Shown: positions 40,678-50,180 of the stretch, piece after piece
Layout: every line of letters starts with the position of its first letter
How positions within the stretch are numbered: position 1 is the stretch's first letter
Assembly: GCF_004359215.1 (NCBI RefSeq)
Contig: NC_090619.1
Coordinates: 1,382,054-1,434,418 of the forward strand
Direction of reading: 5' to 3'
Length of the DNA stretch: 52,365 bases
From: Bremia lactucae
Taxonomy: Eukaryota > Oomycota > Peronosporomycetes > Peronosporales > Peronosporaceae
Position numbers and translations under genes: made by a program
The notes under the pieces: generated by a model
The model's input: the letters and a program-made list of their open reading frames with translations, nothing else
The model's database searches: none
Told to the model about the DNA's origin: nothing

Positions 40678-41345
40678 CTTACCGGTCTTGGCATTGCCAG
40701 ACGCGGATTAGCCCTTTAGTGTCGTCTGCGATGCAAGTAATTTTGCAATCGGCAGCGCGCCCATGCAATAGGATGACGACGGCGTTGACCGTGTCATCTC
40801 TTATCATTCCCGGCTTTCAAAAGCCGCGGAACTGAATTACCTGTGCATGACAAAGAGCTGCTTTTAATAAAGTATGCTCCTGTCAAGTTTCGTGTGCACC
40901 TACTGGGCACCGAACCATTTGTGGTTTATACAGATCACGCATCGCTGCAGACCGCAATAAACTCACCGTACCTCTCGCCTAGGATGGCAAGATGGCTCAA
41001 ATTCTTCTCTGAATTTAATTTCAAAGTTGAATATAAGTCGGGTAAGTCGAATGTCTTGGCTGACGCTTATCGCGCAGACCAGACTTCGAGGCTAGACACC
41101 AGGAAAGTGTGTCTAGTGTTAAAGCACAATTTAAGCCGTCGACGTTGGCAGCCATGAAGGCATACCACGTGACGAGTTCATTGGCCTATGAGATAAAAGA
41201 GAGCTACAGTCAAGACTACCACTGTCGCCTGCTGTTGGATCACTTTTTTGGACAAAAGTTATTCTTCCGTCGCACCTGCAAGCTAAGCCAAATCGCTTTA
41301 GCTACAGAGATGGCCTGTTATGGCATCATCTGGCACCTTGTGATC
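40678..41345 (+). pseudogene. Gypsy-2 RNase H, plus strand
   Basis: Plus-strand copy of the domain at 13801-14460. FSVVCDASNFAIGSAPM (about 40713) has the first catalytic Asp; a stop and shift follow. TEPFVVYTDHASLQTAINSP, LSPRMARWLKFFSEFNFKVE and GKSNVLADAYRAD lie at 40903-41075, with Ala-Tyr-Arg where ADALS-R is expected. The linker TLAAMKAYHVTSSLAYEIKE continues to 41345. It begins at about 40678 in mid-domain, 25 bases after the tRNA-like sequence. Confidence 0.75.
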
Positions 41346-42413
41346 CCTTGAGAATCTATGTGCCTCATGACACAGATTTCAAGCTGATTATCCTTCACGA
41401 GCTCCATGATGCGCCATCTATTGGGGTGGGCATCTGGGCCGTAAAAAGACATTCTTACGAGTGTCAGAGGAATTTTGGTGGCCACATCTATATTTATGGG
41501 TGGCGAACTGTATTCGCTCTTGCGAACAGTGTCAGGGCATTAAGCCTGTACCGTCCAGCAGTGCGCCACTGAAGCCACTACCGATTCCAACCAACTGTTG
41601 GAAGTCAGTAAGCCTGGACTTCATGTATGGCATGTCGCCCGATCATAAGCGTCGCACGGGGCTCGTCATATTTGTAGACAGACTGAGCAAAATGGTGCAT
41701 TTAGCACCATGTAAAACATCGATCACAGGCAAGGAGGCCTCCCTCTTGTTCCTGGATCTTGTTTACCGACTACACAGGATGCCCGAGTCCATAATATCGG
41801 ACCGGGATCCACGTTTTATGTCTGGGTTTTGGCGACATGTGTTCGAGCTGCTCGGTAGCAAGCTCCACATGTCGACCGCAGATCATCCCCAGACCGATGG
41901 CCAAACAGAACGTGCCATTCGGGTCGTGGCGGATGTCTTGCGCACTATAGCAACTCCTAAAGAGTGGAGCAAACAATTGCCCTTTGTGGAGTTCGCTATA
42001 AATAACAGTGTCCACGCCAGTACGGGTGAGACACCGTTTTATATTAACGGACTGCACCATCCTCGGACGCCGGTCTCGTTTGTGCGCAGCCCGAGTCTTA
42101 GTGGGGGAGGGCCCCTCACTATGCTCGGTGCGAAAGAGGGACATAGTTTCGTCAATATGACGATGACCCATGAGGGTATCATCTCAAAGACAGAAACTTG
42201 CCCTAGTGACCCTGCCAGTTTAGCAGTGGTCAATAAAACTACGCCTTATGACCGACCTCTTGGCGGTATCATAGGCGAGTTTGATGCTAAAAGCGTGAGC
42301 GAGGCTCAACGCTTTGTGGATGAGCGATTAGCCATCACACGTAAAGTCCGTGACGCAATGGCAAGCGCACAGGACAAGCAAAAAGAATATGCGGACCGAA
42401 ATGGTCGCAAAAA
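41346..42413 (+). pseudogene. Gypsy-2 integrase, plus strand, running into a gap
   Basis: Plus-strand integrase nearly identical to 13776-12673. The zinc-finger histidines (HELHDAPSIG) are in one frame at 41348; a shift occurs near 41430; from 41461 the frame is open: CEQCQGIKPVPSSS, VSLDFMYGMSPDHKR (Asp), SIISDRDPRFMSGFW (Asp), DHPQTDGQTERAIRVV (Glu), and the C-terminal part to KEYADRNGRK at 42413. The tail and end of the element lie in the gap before ZPR1. A single shift separates the finger from a complete catalytic core. Confidence 0.8.
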
Positions 42414-42896
42414 NNNNNNNNNNNNNNNNNNNNNNNNNNNNNNNNNNNNNNNNNNNNNNNNNNNNNNNNNNNNNNNNNNNNNNNNNNNNNNNNNNNNNNN
42501 NNNNNNNNNNNNNNNNNNNNNNNNNNNNNNNNNNNNNNNNNNNNNNNNNNNNNNNNNNNNNNNNNNNNNNNNNNNNNNNNNNNNNNNNNNNNNNNNNNNN
42601 NNNNNNNNNNNNNNNNNNNNNNNNNNNNNNNNNNNNNNNNNNNNNNNNNNNNNNNNNNNNNNNNNNNNNNNNNNNNNNNNNNNNNNNNNNNNNNNNNNNN
42701 NNNNNNNNNNNNNNNNNNNNNNNNNNNNNNNNNNNNNNNNNNNNNNNNNNNNNNNNNNNNNNNNNNNNNNNNNNNNNNNNNNNNNNNNNNNNNNNNNNNN
42801 NNNNNNNNNNNNNNNNNNNNNNNNNNNNNNNNNNNNNNNNNNNNNNNNNNNNNNNNNNNNNNNNNNNNNNNNNNNNNNNNNNNNNNNNNNNNNNNN
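42414..42896. other. Assembly gap (483 N)
   Basis: Not a round number, so possibly an estimated size. It hides the end of the Gypsy-2 integrase and the 3' end of ZPR1. Confidence 0.95.
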
Positions 42897-43943
42897 GGCG
42901 GAATAGCACCTCCCGCCTTTACCTCGTTCGTTTTAAAACCGCAGGCCTCGCAGTTAAACGACATAATGATCACCTCTTTAAAATGAGGAATGTCCGTCAT
43001 ACACATGCAGGAGACACCGGGTGCCTGGCAAGCAAAGCAATCGGCAGGGATCTGGATCACCTCTTTTTTGGCAATATTTGCTTCTTCGACAAACTTGTCC
43101 AGACCTTCGTTGCGGTGTGGCAACACACGTGGAGCCTGCGAAGGCAAATCGTGCGACATGTCCGGCTGCAATCCGCAAATTAAATTTTGCTGTTCGGATC
43201 GATAATAATGCGTGACTTTCATCATTGGATCGACAGTTGGTGCGTGAGGGTTTTCAATGTGCGAATTGCCCGACGGATCATCCAGCACTATCGTAAATGG
43301 CAGAGTAATACCTGCCGACATTAGTGCGAGCTTCGCAATAAAGTCGTCAATCTTTTTACTGGTCTCAAGGTCAGTTTCACGACGATGCTCTTGGTTTTCA
43401 CGTAAATCCTCAATGGCTTTTTGCAGCACACCTTCGATGGTATTAATACTACCGCGCTGAGTCTCGCGTGGAATTTCAAAGTCCAATGACGGGAAGTAAA
43501 TGACACCTGCATCAGCCTTTATCAGCTGGCGATTAAGGTCCTATAGCAATAAATACAACGTCAGTAGCTGTATATTCCGTGGCTTACGACGGCTGCACCT
43601 CTATTTGTGTGAGCTCAAGCTCAATTTTGGCGCCTTGTTCTTGCACCTTGCCTCCAAACTGCACCTCGCTATTTTTACAGCCACAATGCTCGCACTCGAA
43701 CGACATAAGAATAACTTCACGAAAGTATGGAATTACGGTAAGCAGGAGCTTGGTCAAGCCGTCTTCATGGCAGTTCATGCACAAACTTGTCATCGTTGTG
43801 ACCTCAGGCCCGTCGTTCTCAGCCTGAAGCGTGTAGATTGACGGCACATTGTCATTTCCATTATTATCCACGTCTTTTAAGTGAAAGCGCTCATCCACAT
43901 TTGGCCGCGTGCCGCCAAGCACCTGAGGTGCCTTCTCCGACAT
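42897..43943 (-). CDS. ZPR1: ZPR1 zinc-finger protein (3' end in gap)
   Basis: Minus-strand host gene. ZPR1 is a conserved eukaryotic protein that binds elongation factor eEF1A and assists its folding; animal homologues also act in growth signalling. Exon 1 (43943-43599) starts MSEKAPQVLGG and has the first C4 finger: C55-MN-C58, then IPYFREVILMSFECEHCG with C84 and C87. Exon 2 (43540 onward) has DLNRQLIKADAGVIYFPSLD, then EIPRETQRGSINTIEGVL, a helical part, and the second finger CFAC...IPHFKEVIIMSFNCEACG, ending at KAGGAIP at the gap edge. Two repeated ZPR1 modules are diagnostic. About 330 residues are visible against about 450-490 in relatives; the missing C-terminal part could fit in the gap. 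The visible frame has no stop or shift, in contrast to everything around it. Confidence 0.9.
43541..43598 (-). other. ZPR1: Intron of ZPR1 (58 bp)
   Basis: The donor GTGCAG after the Glu codon GAG and the acceptor CTATAG before GAC keep the frame: ...LELTQIE joins DLNRQLIK, matching the family. A second GT (GTAAGC, 11 bases downstream) would break the frame after splicing, so it is not the donor. Confidence 0.75.
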
Positions 43944-44512
43944 ACTTTGCCTGGATTATTTTAGTTTGGCTGGTCAGACGTCAACCGATTTTGCATTTTT
44001 ATGCTCTCATTTAGTCCACTAATTGACGTTAGCAATTAAATTTGCGTGGTTCTACTGCTGATAAGGTTTCATTTTTAAATTCTCGACAAGGCATTATTAC
44101 ATTATTCGTTTACTCTTTCGATAATAATCCACAATTACACCTTCCTCGTATCGTTAAAGGATACTTTCACGTCAATGGCGTCCATTAAATGGACATAAAG
44201 ACGAGTTTGAAAACAATGCGTTTGAGATCTTCGAGTTGATTTTTCATCTTATAGAGAGTGGAGTCACTGCACCTCACTTAAATCTTCACAGCCACAACCA
44301 AATAATTTGCGCACGTCTACCAATAGTCTAGCAGCGTAGGTTGCAGTTCACTTTGTCGGAGCTATTCGATGAATTACCGCAAAGGCAGAGGATTACGCAT
44401 TCAGTATGTCCCTTGTCTTACAGACAAAAATGTGGAGCGTATCTCTCTAGTGTTAGCAAATTTTAATACAATTATATATTTTAATCTGCTAAATCTAGAC
44501 AACTATTGTTTT
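43944..44512. other. Upstream region of ZPR1
   Basis: AT-rich non-coding sequence in which the ZPR1 promoter must lie. No convincing oomycete initiator motif was found. On the minus strand TTGACGTCTGACC occurs about 38-50 bases before the start codon. Confidence 0.4.
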
Positions 44513-44615
44513 ATGATCGGTACTCAAAAATTGCAGCCGTGATCGCCGTCCCTAGTTAGAGCTAGAGCTAAAATAGGGACGGCGTTTAAGGCTGCAATTT
44601 TCGAGTATCGATCAT
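44513..44615. repeat. 103-bp foldback repeat (MITE-like)
   Basis: Near-perfect inverted repeat: the left arm starts ATGATCGGTACTCAAAAA and continues TTGCAGCCG...CGCCGTCCCTA; the right arm is TAGGGACGGCG...GGCTGCAATTTTCGAG and ends ATCGATCAT. Arms of about 42 bp with a few mismatches surround a loop of about 19 bases (GTTAGAGCTAGAGCTAAAA). Located about 570 bp upstream of ZPR1. Confidence 0.85.
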
Positions 44616-44739
44616 TAGTATGATTCTAAATCGCATCATGCAGGATTTCATCGTTGCTGTGGCAAGAATGACTTGCTTCTCAAAAGCAAAATATGGAAAA
44701 AATACGCTATCTGCCACCATTTAAGGTGGTAACAAAATA

Positions 44740-45270
44740 TGTAACGCGCTAAAGTTGCCCTAATGTTACACAGTCCCCGTTAAGTACACTTGGTGTACTT
44801 AAGGGAATGGTCAATTACTAAATAATAGTAATAAGACCCAGCACTCGGGCGTGGTGCACATTTGTGACCAACCCTTGTGTATGTGATGCACATGGGTGCA
44901 TTCACATTAGGAGGGATGACGGCTAGCGTCATCCGTTACGCGAGGTATCTAGAAAGATACGCTCGCAATACATATTCCATGTTATCTATAGAGATGACAT
45001 TTTAATTGGTAAAAATAGGTATTTATATTTAATACCATTAAATATAAATCAGTCTGAAAACTACTTCCTACTTGGTAAGTGCGCACGAGGAGCCGGATTA
45101 CCACCCCCGTGACGACACTTAACCAGAGTACTTAGTGTTGGGTGAGGTCGCTAACGCGCCCACCACAACTACCTCACTGCACGCAAGAGAAGCTGGTTAA
45201 ATCGCTTCCTCGCTGTGTTAGGGTGTGTGTCTAAGTAGAGCGTGGCCGCTTTACGACGTGCCCGCCTACA
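44740..45270 (+). repeat. Solo LTR, family A
   Basis: 531 bp, TGTAACGCGCTAAAGTTG to GTGCCCGCCTACA, without polypurine tract before it or primer site after it. Flanks AAATA and CGATT do not form a target duplication. A solo LTR normally results from recombination between the two LTRs of one element; missing duplication suggests recombination between different elements or later change. Confidence 0.8.
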
Positions 45271-45887
45271 CGATTCTTGTCCAAGATACTCCTGAAGAAC
45301 GGTAACTGTGAATTCTCTTTCCCTTCAGGTTTGACGGTGGTAAACGTGTGCGACACAGCGTCTTTATCTTGTTTAAATTAATCAAGCTGCAGACTTTTGT
45401 ATTTAGTTCCACAATTACGATATGCTTGCTTTAAATGTGTATGCTCAGCAACCGACTGCAATGCAGCGGCTTCGCAAGACAGTCAAATGTGTACGTTTCC
45501 GACAGAGTACTCTTACTTATCAATGGCCTTACAGCAAATGTATTTCGATTGTTCTTGATAGCTAAGTGTGAGTGCGAAGAAAAATTTAAATGAGATGCAA
45601 TTACTCTCGGACAAGGGTTGCCGAGAAATTAATCGACTACTGCGTAAGACATCGAATCCAAGTATGCCTTATATTGAACTATATTTTCAGGCAAGCTCTT
45701 CATTGTTTTCACAGCTTTACAGTATTTGTCGACTAACTTTCTTATAAATATTAGAGCCTCGACTTTTTAATCGAGTTGCCTACTTTTGATACGGACGGTT
45801 TTGTAACTATTTATCGACTTCAGAAAATGAGCGAGTTGGCTACGGAAATTCTGCATGACAATCTGTTGCTTACACTAATACGACGGA
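45271..45887 (+). other. Unassigned; possible host exon remnants cut by LTR-B
   Basis: Two short plus-strand frames look compositionally like coding sequence: one from 45422 (MLALNVYAQQPTAMQRLRKT, 49 codons) and one ending at the LTR (LPTFDTDGFVTIYRLQKMSE, then ATEILHDNLLLTLIRR, 45776-45885). I recognise no domain in either. The second stops being plausible exactly where LTR-B begins at 45888. Confidence 0.3.
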
Positions 45888-46402
45888 TGCAACGTAGCGT
45901 ACCGTTACATAAAGTATTATTTTCTATAAGAGGAAATATAAATATTATTTCCTATGAGTGGAAACAAACAAAGAAGTACAAATTAATATTATCTTTGTTA
46001 TTTTGACATAAATAGTTCAAATATTTCCAAGTTGAATAATTTTGATGCAATAAGACATTAGCTCTATTGATTGGTTGATTTAAGTCTCAATCAACCCCGC
46101 CAATCGTAAAAAGACACGATTGTGCGATGCGCAAGGAGGCGCCATATAAATGTGATTATAATATAATAAGCTCAGGAGTAGATAGAAGATCGTTACGTAG
46201 GGAACTAAGTATATTCATACAGTTTTAAGTTTGCCTAATTCTAATCCTTTGAATTACCTTTAGTAGCTAAAGACCCTTGGCTACTTAGGAACCTTACTCT
46301 GTAACCCTGTGTACGTGAAGTTTCGAGGCACGTAACCTTCGTTGTAATCAGTGTAAGGTCAAGTAATACTTACCAGTACTAGTGAAAAGTGCTCCATTAC
46401 GC
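45888..46402 (+). repeat. LTR, family B (5' LTR)
   Basis: 515 bp, TGCAACGTAGCGTACCG to GTGCTCCATTACG. A primer-binding site follows directly. Left LTR of the chimeric element that extends to about 49780. Confidence 0.75.
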
Positions 46403-46403
46403 C

Positions 46404-46412
46404 TGGTAGCAC
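46404..46412 (+). promoter_or_regulatory. Primer-binding site
   Basis: TGGTAGCAC after the LTR-B end, as in the other two copies. Confidence 0.6.
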
Positions 46413-46559
46413 TTTGTAGTCCGCTCAGCGATCTACGCACGTTCCATCCAACATGGAAATGTTAAATGAAGAAGGAGGGAGCTTTCCAGCTCCTCAAGAA
46501 TGTTATCACGCCCGCGTGGAGGGTTTATTCATTAGAGTGACCTTGAATGGAGAGCGATC

Positions 46560-47480
46560 AAGCAAATGAGTTCAGTCGTAGACGGGCCAGCCGTTATCGC
46601 CATGCCGTATACTCTAGGAACAGATTAACAGCATGCAGCCATAGCCGAGTTCATTCAACAAGAACTCGACGCGGCCCCAGGAGAAAGTAGCCTTGCTTCA
46701 CTAGCAAGGCTCTTAACACGCGGAGGTGTTGAGAGGGTGCTCCCTAAATAATAATGTTGAGACAGCAGCATGTACATGCTGCTAGCGAGCCGACGCTTCC
46801 ACGTCGACCCGAAAGCTTTAAGATAAAAATCTCTACGTTAAGGGCAGTCAAACGCGACTCCCTTTTTTTTGAGATAGTTCGTCGAAATTGACGACGCCAT
46901 AGAAGCTCGCCGCATCAATGATGATGCGACGAAAGTGAAATTTGGCATGTCCAACTAAGCCGGACGTGCCAAATCTTGGGCTTTGGGGGTCAAGCTTCAC
47001 GACCCATTAGTTTAGTCATAGAAGCTCGCCGCATCAATGATGATGCGACGAAAGTGAAATTTGGCATGTCCAACTAAGCCGGACGTGCCAAATCTTGGGC
47101 TTTGGGGGTCAAGCTTCACGACCCATTAGCTAGTCATCCAATAGATGAACAAACCCAGGCAACTTTGTTTGTTAAAGGTCTTGCAGACGGTCCTGTTAAG
47201 TCCCACTGTTCCGGCTAGAATTCGAGTCTCTAGACCAAGCGATCTCTATAGCGGAACAGGAAAACTTCAGTTTCAAACAGACTTTTGTCCACTCTGGTGC
47301 TTATTGTCCACCGAGACGACAAGAAAACGGAGGCCCAGAACCCATGGATCTCTCGTATGTAGAGAGTGAGAAACCTCGTTTTTCAAGTCACAAACGATTA
47401 CAGAAATGTAATCGTTGTATAAAAATGGGCCACTACACCCACCCCAGGGCCAGTGCCTAAAACCACTGGGCGAAAAGACC
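46560..47480 (+). pseudogene. Gypsy-1 gag with zinc knuckle (broken)
   Basis: Plus-strand Gag. The start region near 46565 (MSSVVDGPAVIAMPYTLG) matches that at 3286. The capsid part near 46840-47140 contains a tandem duplication of 119 bp. SHPIDEQTQATLFVKGLAD is near 47134, and the knuckle CNRCIKMGHYTHPR lies at about 47410 (the last Cys of CCHC is lost). Several stops. Collinear with the relic at 5171-6130. Confidence 0.65.
46898..47135. repeat. 119-bp tandem duplication inside gag
   Basis: 46898-47016 is repeated at 47017-47135; apart from a few bases at the 3' end (TTTAGTCAT against CTAGTCAT) the copies appear identical. Present in no other gag copy of the window. Confidence 0.9.
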
Positions 47481-47689
47481 GACCTCTCGCTAGGAATAGT
47501 GGAGGACGCGGATCCGACGCTATTGCGAAATCGCAACGGCAAGGCGAATCATCAAAAAAACGGTTGGGGTCAGTAGGTGCGCAGCGCCCTACTGATCCAG
47601 CAACGTCAAAAGAGTGGGCAGGTCTTTTGACGAAGGTGCTCCTCACACACAGACATATGATTAACTGCCCCAGGAGATGAGGTTAACCT

Positions 47690-48300
47690 CATTACCCTGA
47701 AACTTTTAGTGGCAAAAAAATTGTCACTAAAGATACTTGTCGATTGTGGGACGTCGAACAGTTTTATTCAACGCCAATCGCTAGAAAATCGCAGACTCAA
47801 GTTCATTGAGCGCGATATTCCTCTAAGGAGGATGACAGTGCGCCTAGCAACAGGCGCATCTGTAACAGTAAAAATACGTTTAGTTGGTATCCAATGCACT
47901 TTAAAGGGTAAACAGTACGATGATGATTTCATCATACTAGACTTGGATGACAAATATGTTGCCATCCTTGGATTACCATGGCTCGTACTTTCTGCCTGTA
48001 TTTTGTTCATCAGATGGTCAACTGATGAACGTTTTGAAGCGTCCACAAGCATGGAAATGTCCTACGAGTGAGTGCGATAGCCTCACTTGTGTCTCGGTCG
48101 TTATCAGAGCTGCACAAGACCTCAGTGTGAATACCCATCACATTCTGGAGTTAGATTCCGATGGCTGTGCACAATCACAGGCAGCGTCGAAGCTCGACCA
48201 CTCCAATAAATTGAGTGGTACGAAACAAGGATGCTTGCTTGAAAAGCAACATCCAAGAAAATTTGATACACCCGTCTATAAGAGGCAGTGAGAAAGTCCT
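47690..48300 (+). pseudogene. Gypsy-1 protease with D-C-G active-site motif
   Basis: Plus-strand frame 47709-48071. LSLKILVDCGTSNSFIQ aligns with the active-site loop of retropepsins, where D-T/S-G-A/T is standard; here Cys occupies the Thr/Ser position. Further conserved parts are VRLATGASVTVKIRLVG and DFIILDLDDKYVAILGLPWL (the I-L-G-x-x-W/P-W-L flap-side motif of Gypsy proteases). A shift at about 48000 precedes the spacer (QLMNVLKRPQAWKCP..., down to 48291). Located after gag and before reverse transcriptase. Confidence 0.7.
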
Positions 48301-48479
48301 AGATCGACTGGGGAGTCGATCGTAGAGGGTCTCGCTGTGATAGCGCAACCACAGCTAGAGGCAGTTGGGGAGGATACTCCTCAAATAGTTTCTGTGGGAA
48401 TAAGTCCCCGAAAACCTGTGGTCAAAAGTTTCCAGGTACCTTTTGAAATAAATTATAAGGGGTAATTGAGACAACAAAT

Positions 48480-49780
48480 ATCCTAGTAAACAATAAATCA
48501 AGTGTAGGCGCTCATACACTTGATCGAATAGAGCCTCCGAAGTTGACTTCGAAGATTACTCAATTGCCTACGCTAAACCCGGAACGGTTCTTCCGTGATC
48601 TGTGTAGTGGCAAAGTCAAGCAGATTTGCGTACTTGTCACAAATGACAAATACGTGGCCGATATTCGGTACAAAAAGAAATGGTTCGCTGCCCAAGGCTT
48701 GGTGCCTTGAAAGACAGTCCTTTCTTGAGGTTCTGTGGAAACATCGCGATCTGTTCCCAGAAAAAGTGCTGAGCCGTCTACCAGCAGATAGGGGCATCGG
48801 GCACGAGATAGACCTCGAACCTGGCACCAAGTATTGTGTGACCAGGCAATGGTCGATGCCGAAAGAACAAGTCGATTATATTGGTGAGTTCTTCGACAAG
48901 CGAGCCAAGGCGGGACATGTGCTTGAGAGCAAATCGCCTCACTGCATCTCGACCTTTTGTGAGCGTAAAGTTACGGGTGGATTACGCGTGGTTCATGGTT
49001 ACAATAAGCTGAACACGGCAACCATACCGGCCCAAACGCCAATCCCGCCAAAAAATGTCTTGTTGAACTCCATGGGAAGGTCAATTATCTTTTCCGCGTT
49101 GGATTTCAAGGATGGCTACTATCAGGTACTCACGAGAGAGTCTGATGTAGCCAGAACGGCAGTAAGCACCCCAAGCGGTATGCTTTGGGAGTGGCTTGTG
49201 ATGCCCCAAGGTTTGAAAAACGCACCAGCGACATTCAACCGAGTGGTGGCTCACGTGATGCGTCAGCACCGTGCCTACGCGCCCCATTGCTTTGACGATG
49301 TCTTCGTGCATAGTAGGGCAGAGGACGGTCTGAGCGCAATAGAGTCGCACATGCGTCATTTAGACGCTGTGTTGCAGACTTTAAAGGGCGCCTAATTGTA
49401 CGTTAACTTGCAAAAGTGCATCATAGGGTCCCTGAGATACCTGTGCTGGGTTGCATCGTAGGTACACATGGTGTACGAGCAGACCCAGACAAGGTAAAAT
49501 CAGTAAAGGAATGGCCAATTCCACGGCATGTGAAAGATTTGCGCCAATTCCTAGGGCTCGCTAATCACTTGCATATGTATAGCAAGAATTATGCTGAGCA
49601 AACTAAACCATTATCTGACCTTTTAAAAGGACGCAGAATGGGTTTGGTTAAAAGAACAAGAAGATGCGTTCACATCAGTGAAGCAGTCTCTTGTGGAGGC
49701 CTCCATTACAGCCGCTTAATAAAACATCTTGCTCAATTAATTTTACATAGACCACGATGCCGGTACTGCTAACCGAGTCC
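48480..49780 (+). pseudogene. Gypsy-2-like reverse transcriptase behind Gypsy-1 protease
   Basis: Plus-strand frame 48595-49395, then shifted to 49780. From about 48667: YKKKWFAAQG, LEVLWKHRDLFPEKVLSRLP, GIGHEIDLEPGTKYCVTRQW, EQVDYIGEFFDKRAKAGHVL, GGLRVVHGYNKLNTATIPAQ, SALDFKDGYYQVLTRES (first palm Asp), MLWEWLVMPQGLKNAPATFN and APHCFDDVFVHSRAEDG (catalytic Asp pair, CFDD for the usual YYDD/YFDD). The thumb VLGCIVGTHGVRADPDKVKS and LRQFLGLANHLHMYSKNYAE follows. It ends in VKQSLVEASIT, just before RNase H. These motifs match the 14.5-15.4-kb Gypsy-2, not Gypsy-1. Most complete Gypsy-2 polymerase here. Confidence 0.8.
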
Positions 49781-50136
49781 TTCGTTGACTAAACCCTAAA
49801 TTCATAGTGATGAACCTATAGCATTGAGTGGGTACAGGCAAACTGGCAAGCATTGCAGTTGCATGTGCCGAGCTTTTAACCCATTGGCTGGACGCTCATA
49901 GGTACTTAACCATTTTGATCCACCAATAACACTGGCTCTCCGAGCCGTTGGTCATCTCTTAACCGAGACGACCGCCAAGAGTAATTTAATGCGCAGCATA
50001 GATGATTCAATACTTCAATTCTTACCGTAATACATTACGTTCCCGGAGAATCCGCCGCATCGGCAATAGCAAAAAATGCCGTTCTCCATAGATTATCGAT
50101 TCAACCCGCATGCAGTCGCGCCGACAACTTAATTCC
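49781..50136. other. Unassigned region
   Basis: After the reverse transcriptase stops there is no RNase H or integrase; no coding frame seen. Confidence 0.4.
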
Positions 50137-50180
50137 GATTGAGAATCATAATCCATTGTAGGTTCAAATCCTACCGTCAT
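50137..50180 (+). tRNA. tRNA-like 3' half (anticodon arm and T-arm only)
   Basis: GATTG-AGAATCA-TAATC forms a five-pair stem with a seven-base loop; CATT follows as variable loop; GTAGG-TTCAAAT-CCTAC is a perfect T-arm with the conserved TTC-A; CGTCAT leads directly into the TG end of the family C repeat at 50181. There is no matching D-arm or 5' acceptor strand, and U33 is absent. It is a tRNA remnant or a copied primer tRNA, not a gene. Confidence 0.35.

Noticed and set aside
40402..40835. Open frames with LPGIEPATCGISVMPYPAEL
   Set aside because: Antisense translation of the tRNA-like sequence at 40578-40653.
42328..43486. Long frames spanning the N run
   Set aside because: Frames through N have no meaning; only the ZPR1 part (to 42897) and the Gypsy-2 part (to 42413) are supported.
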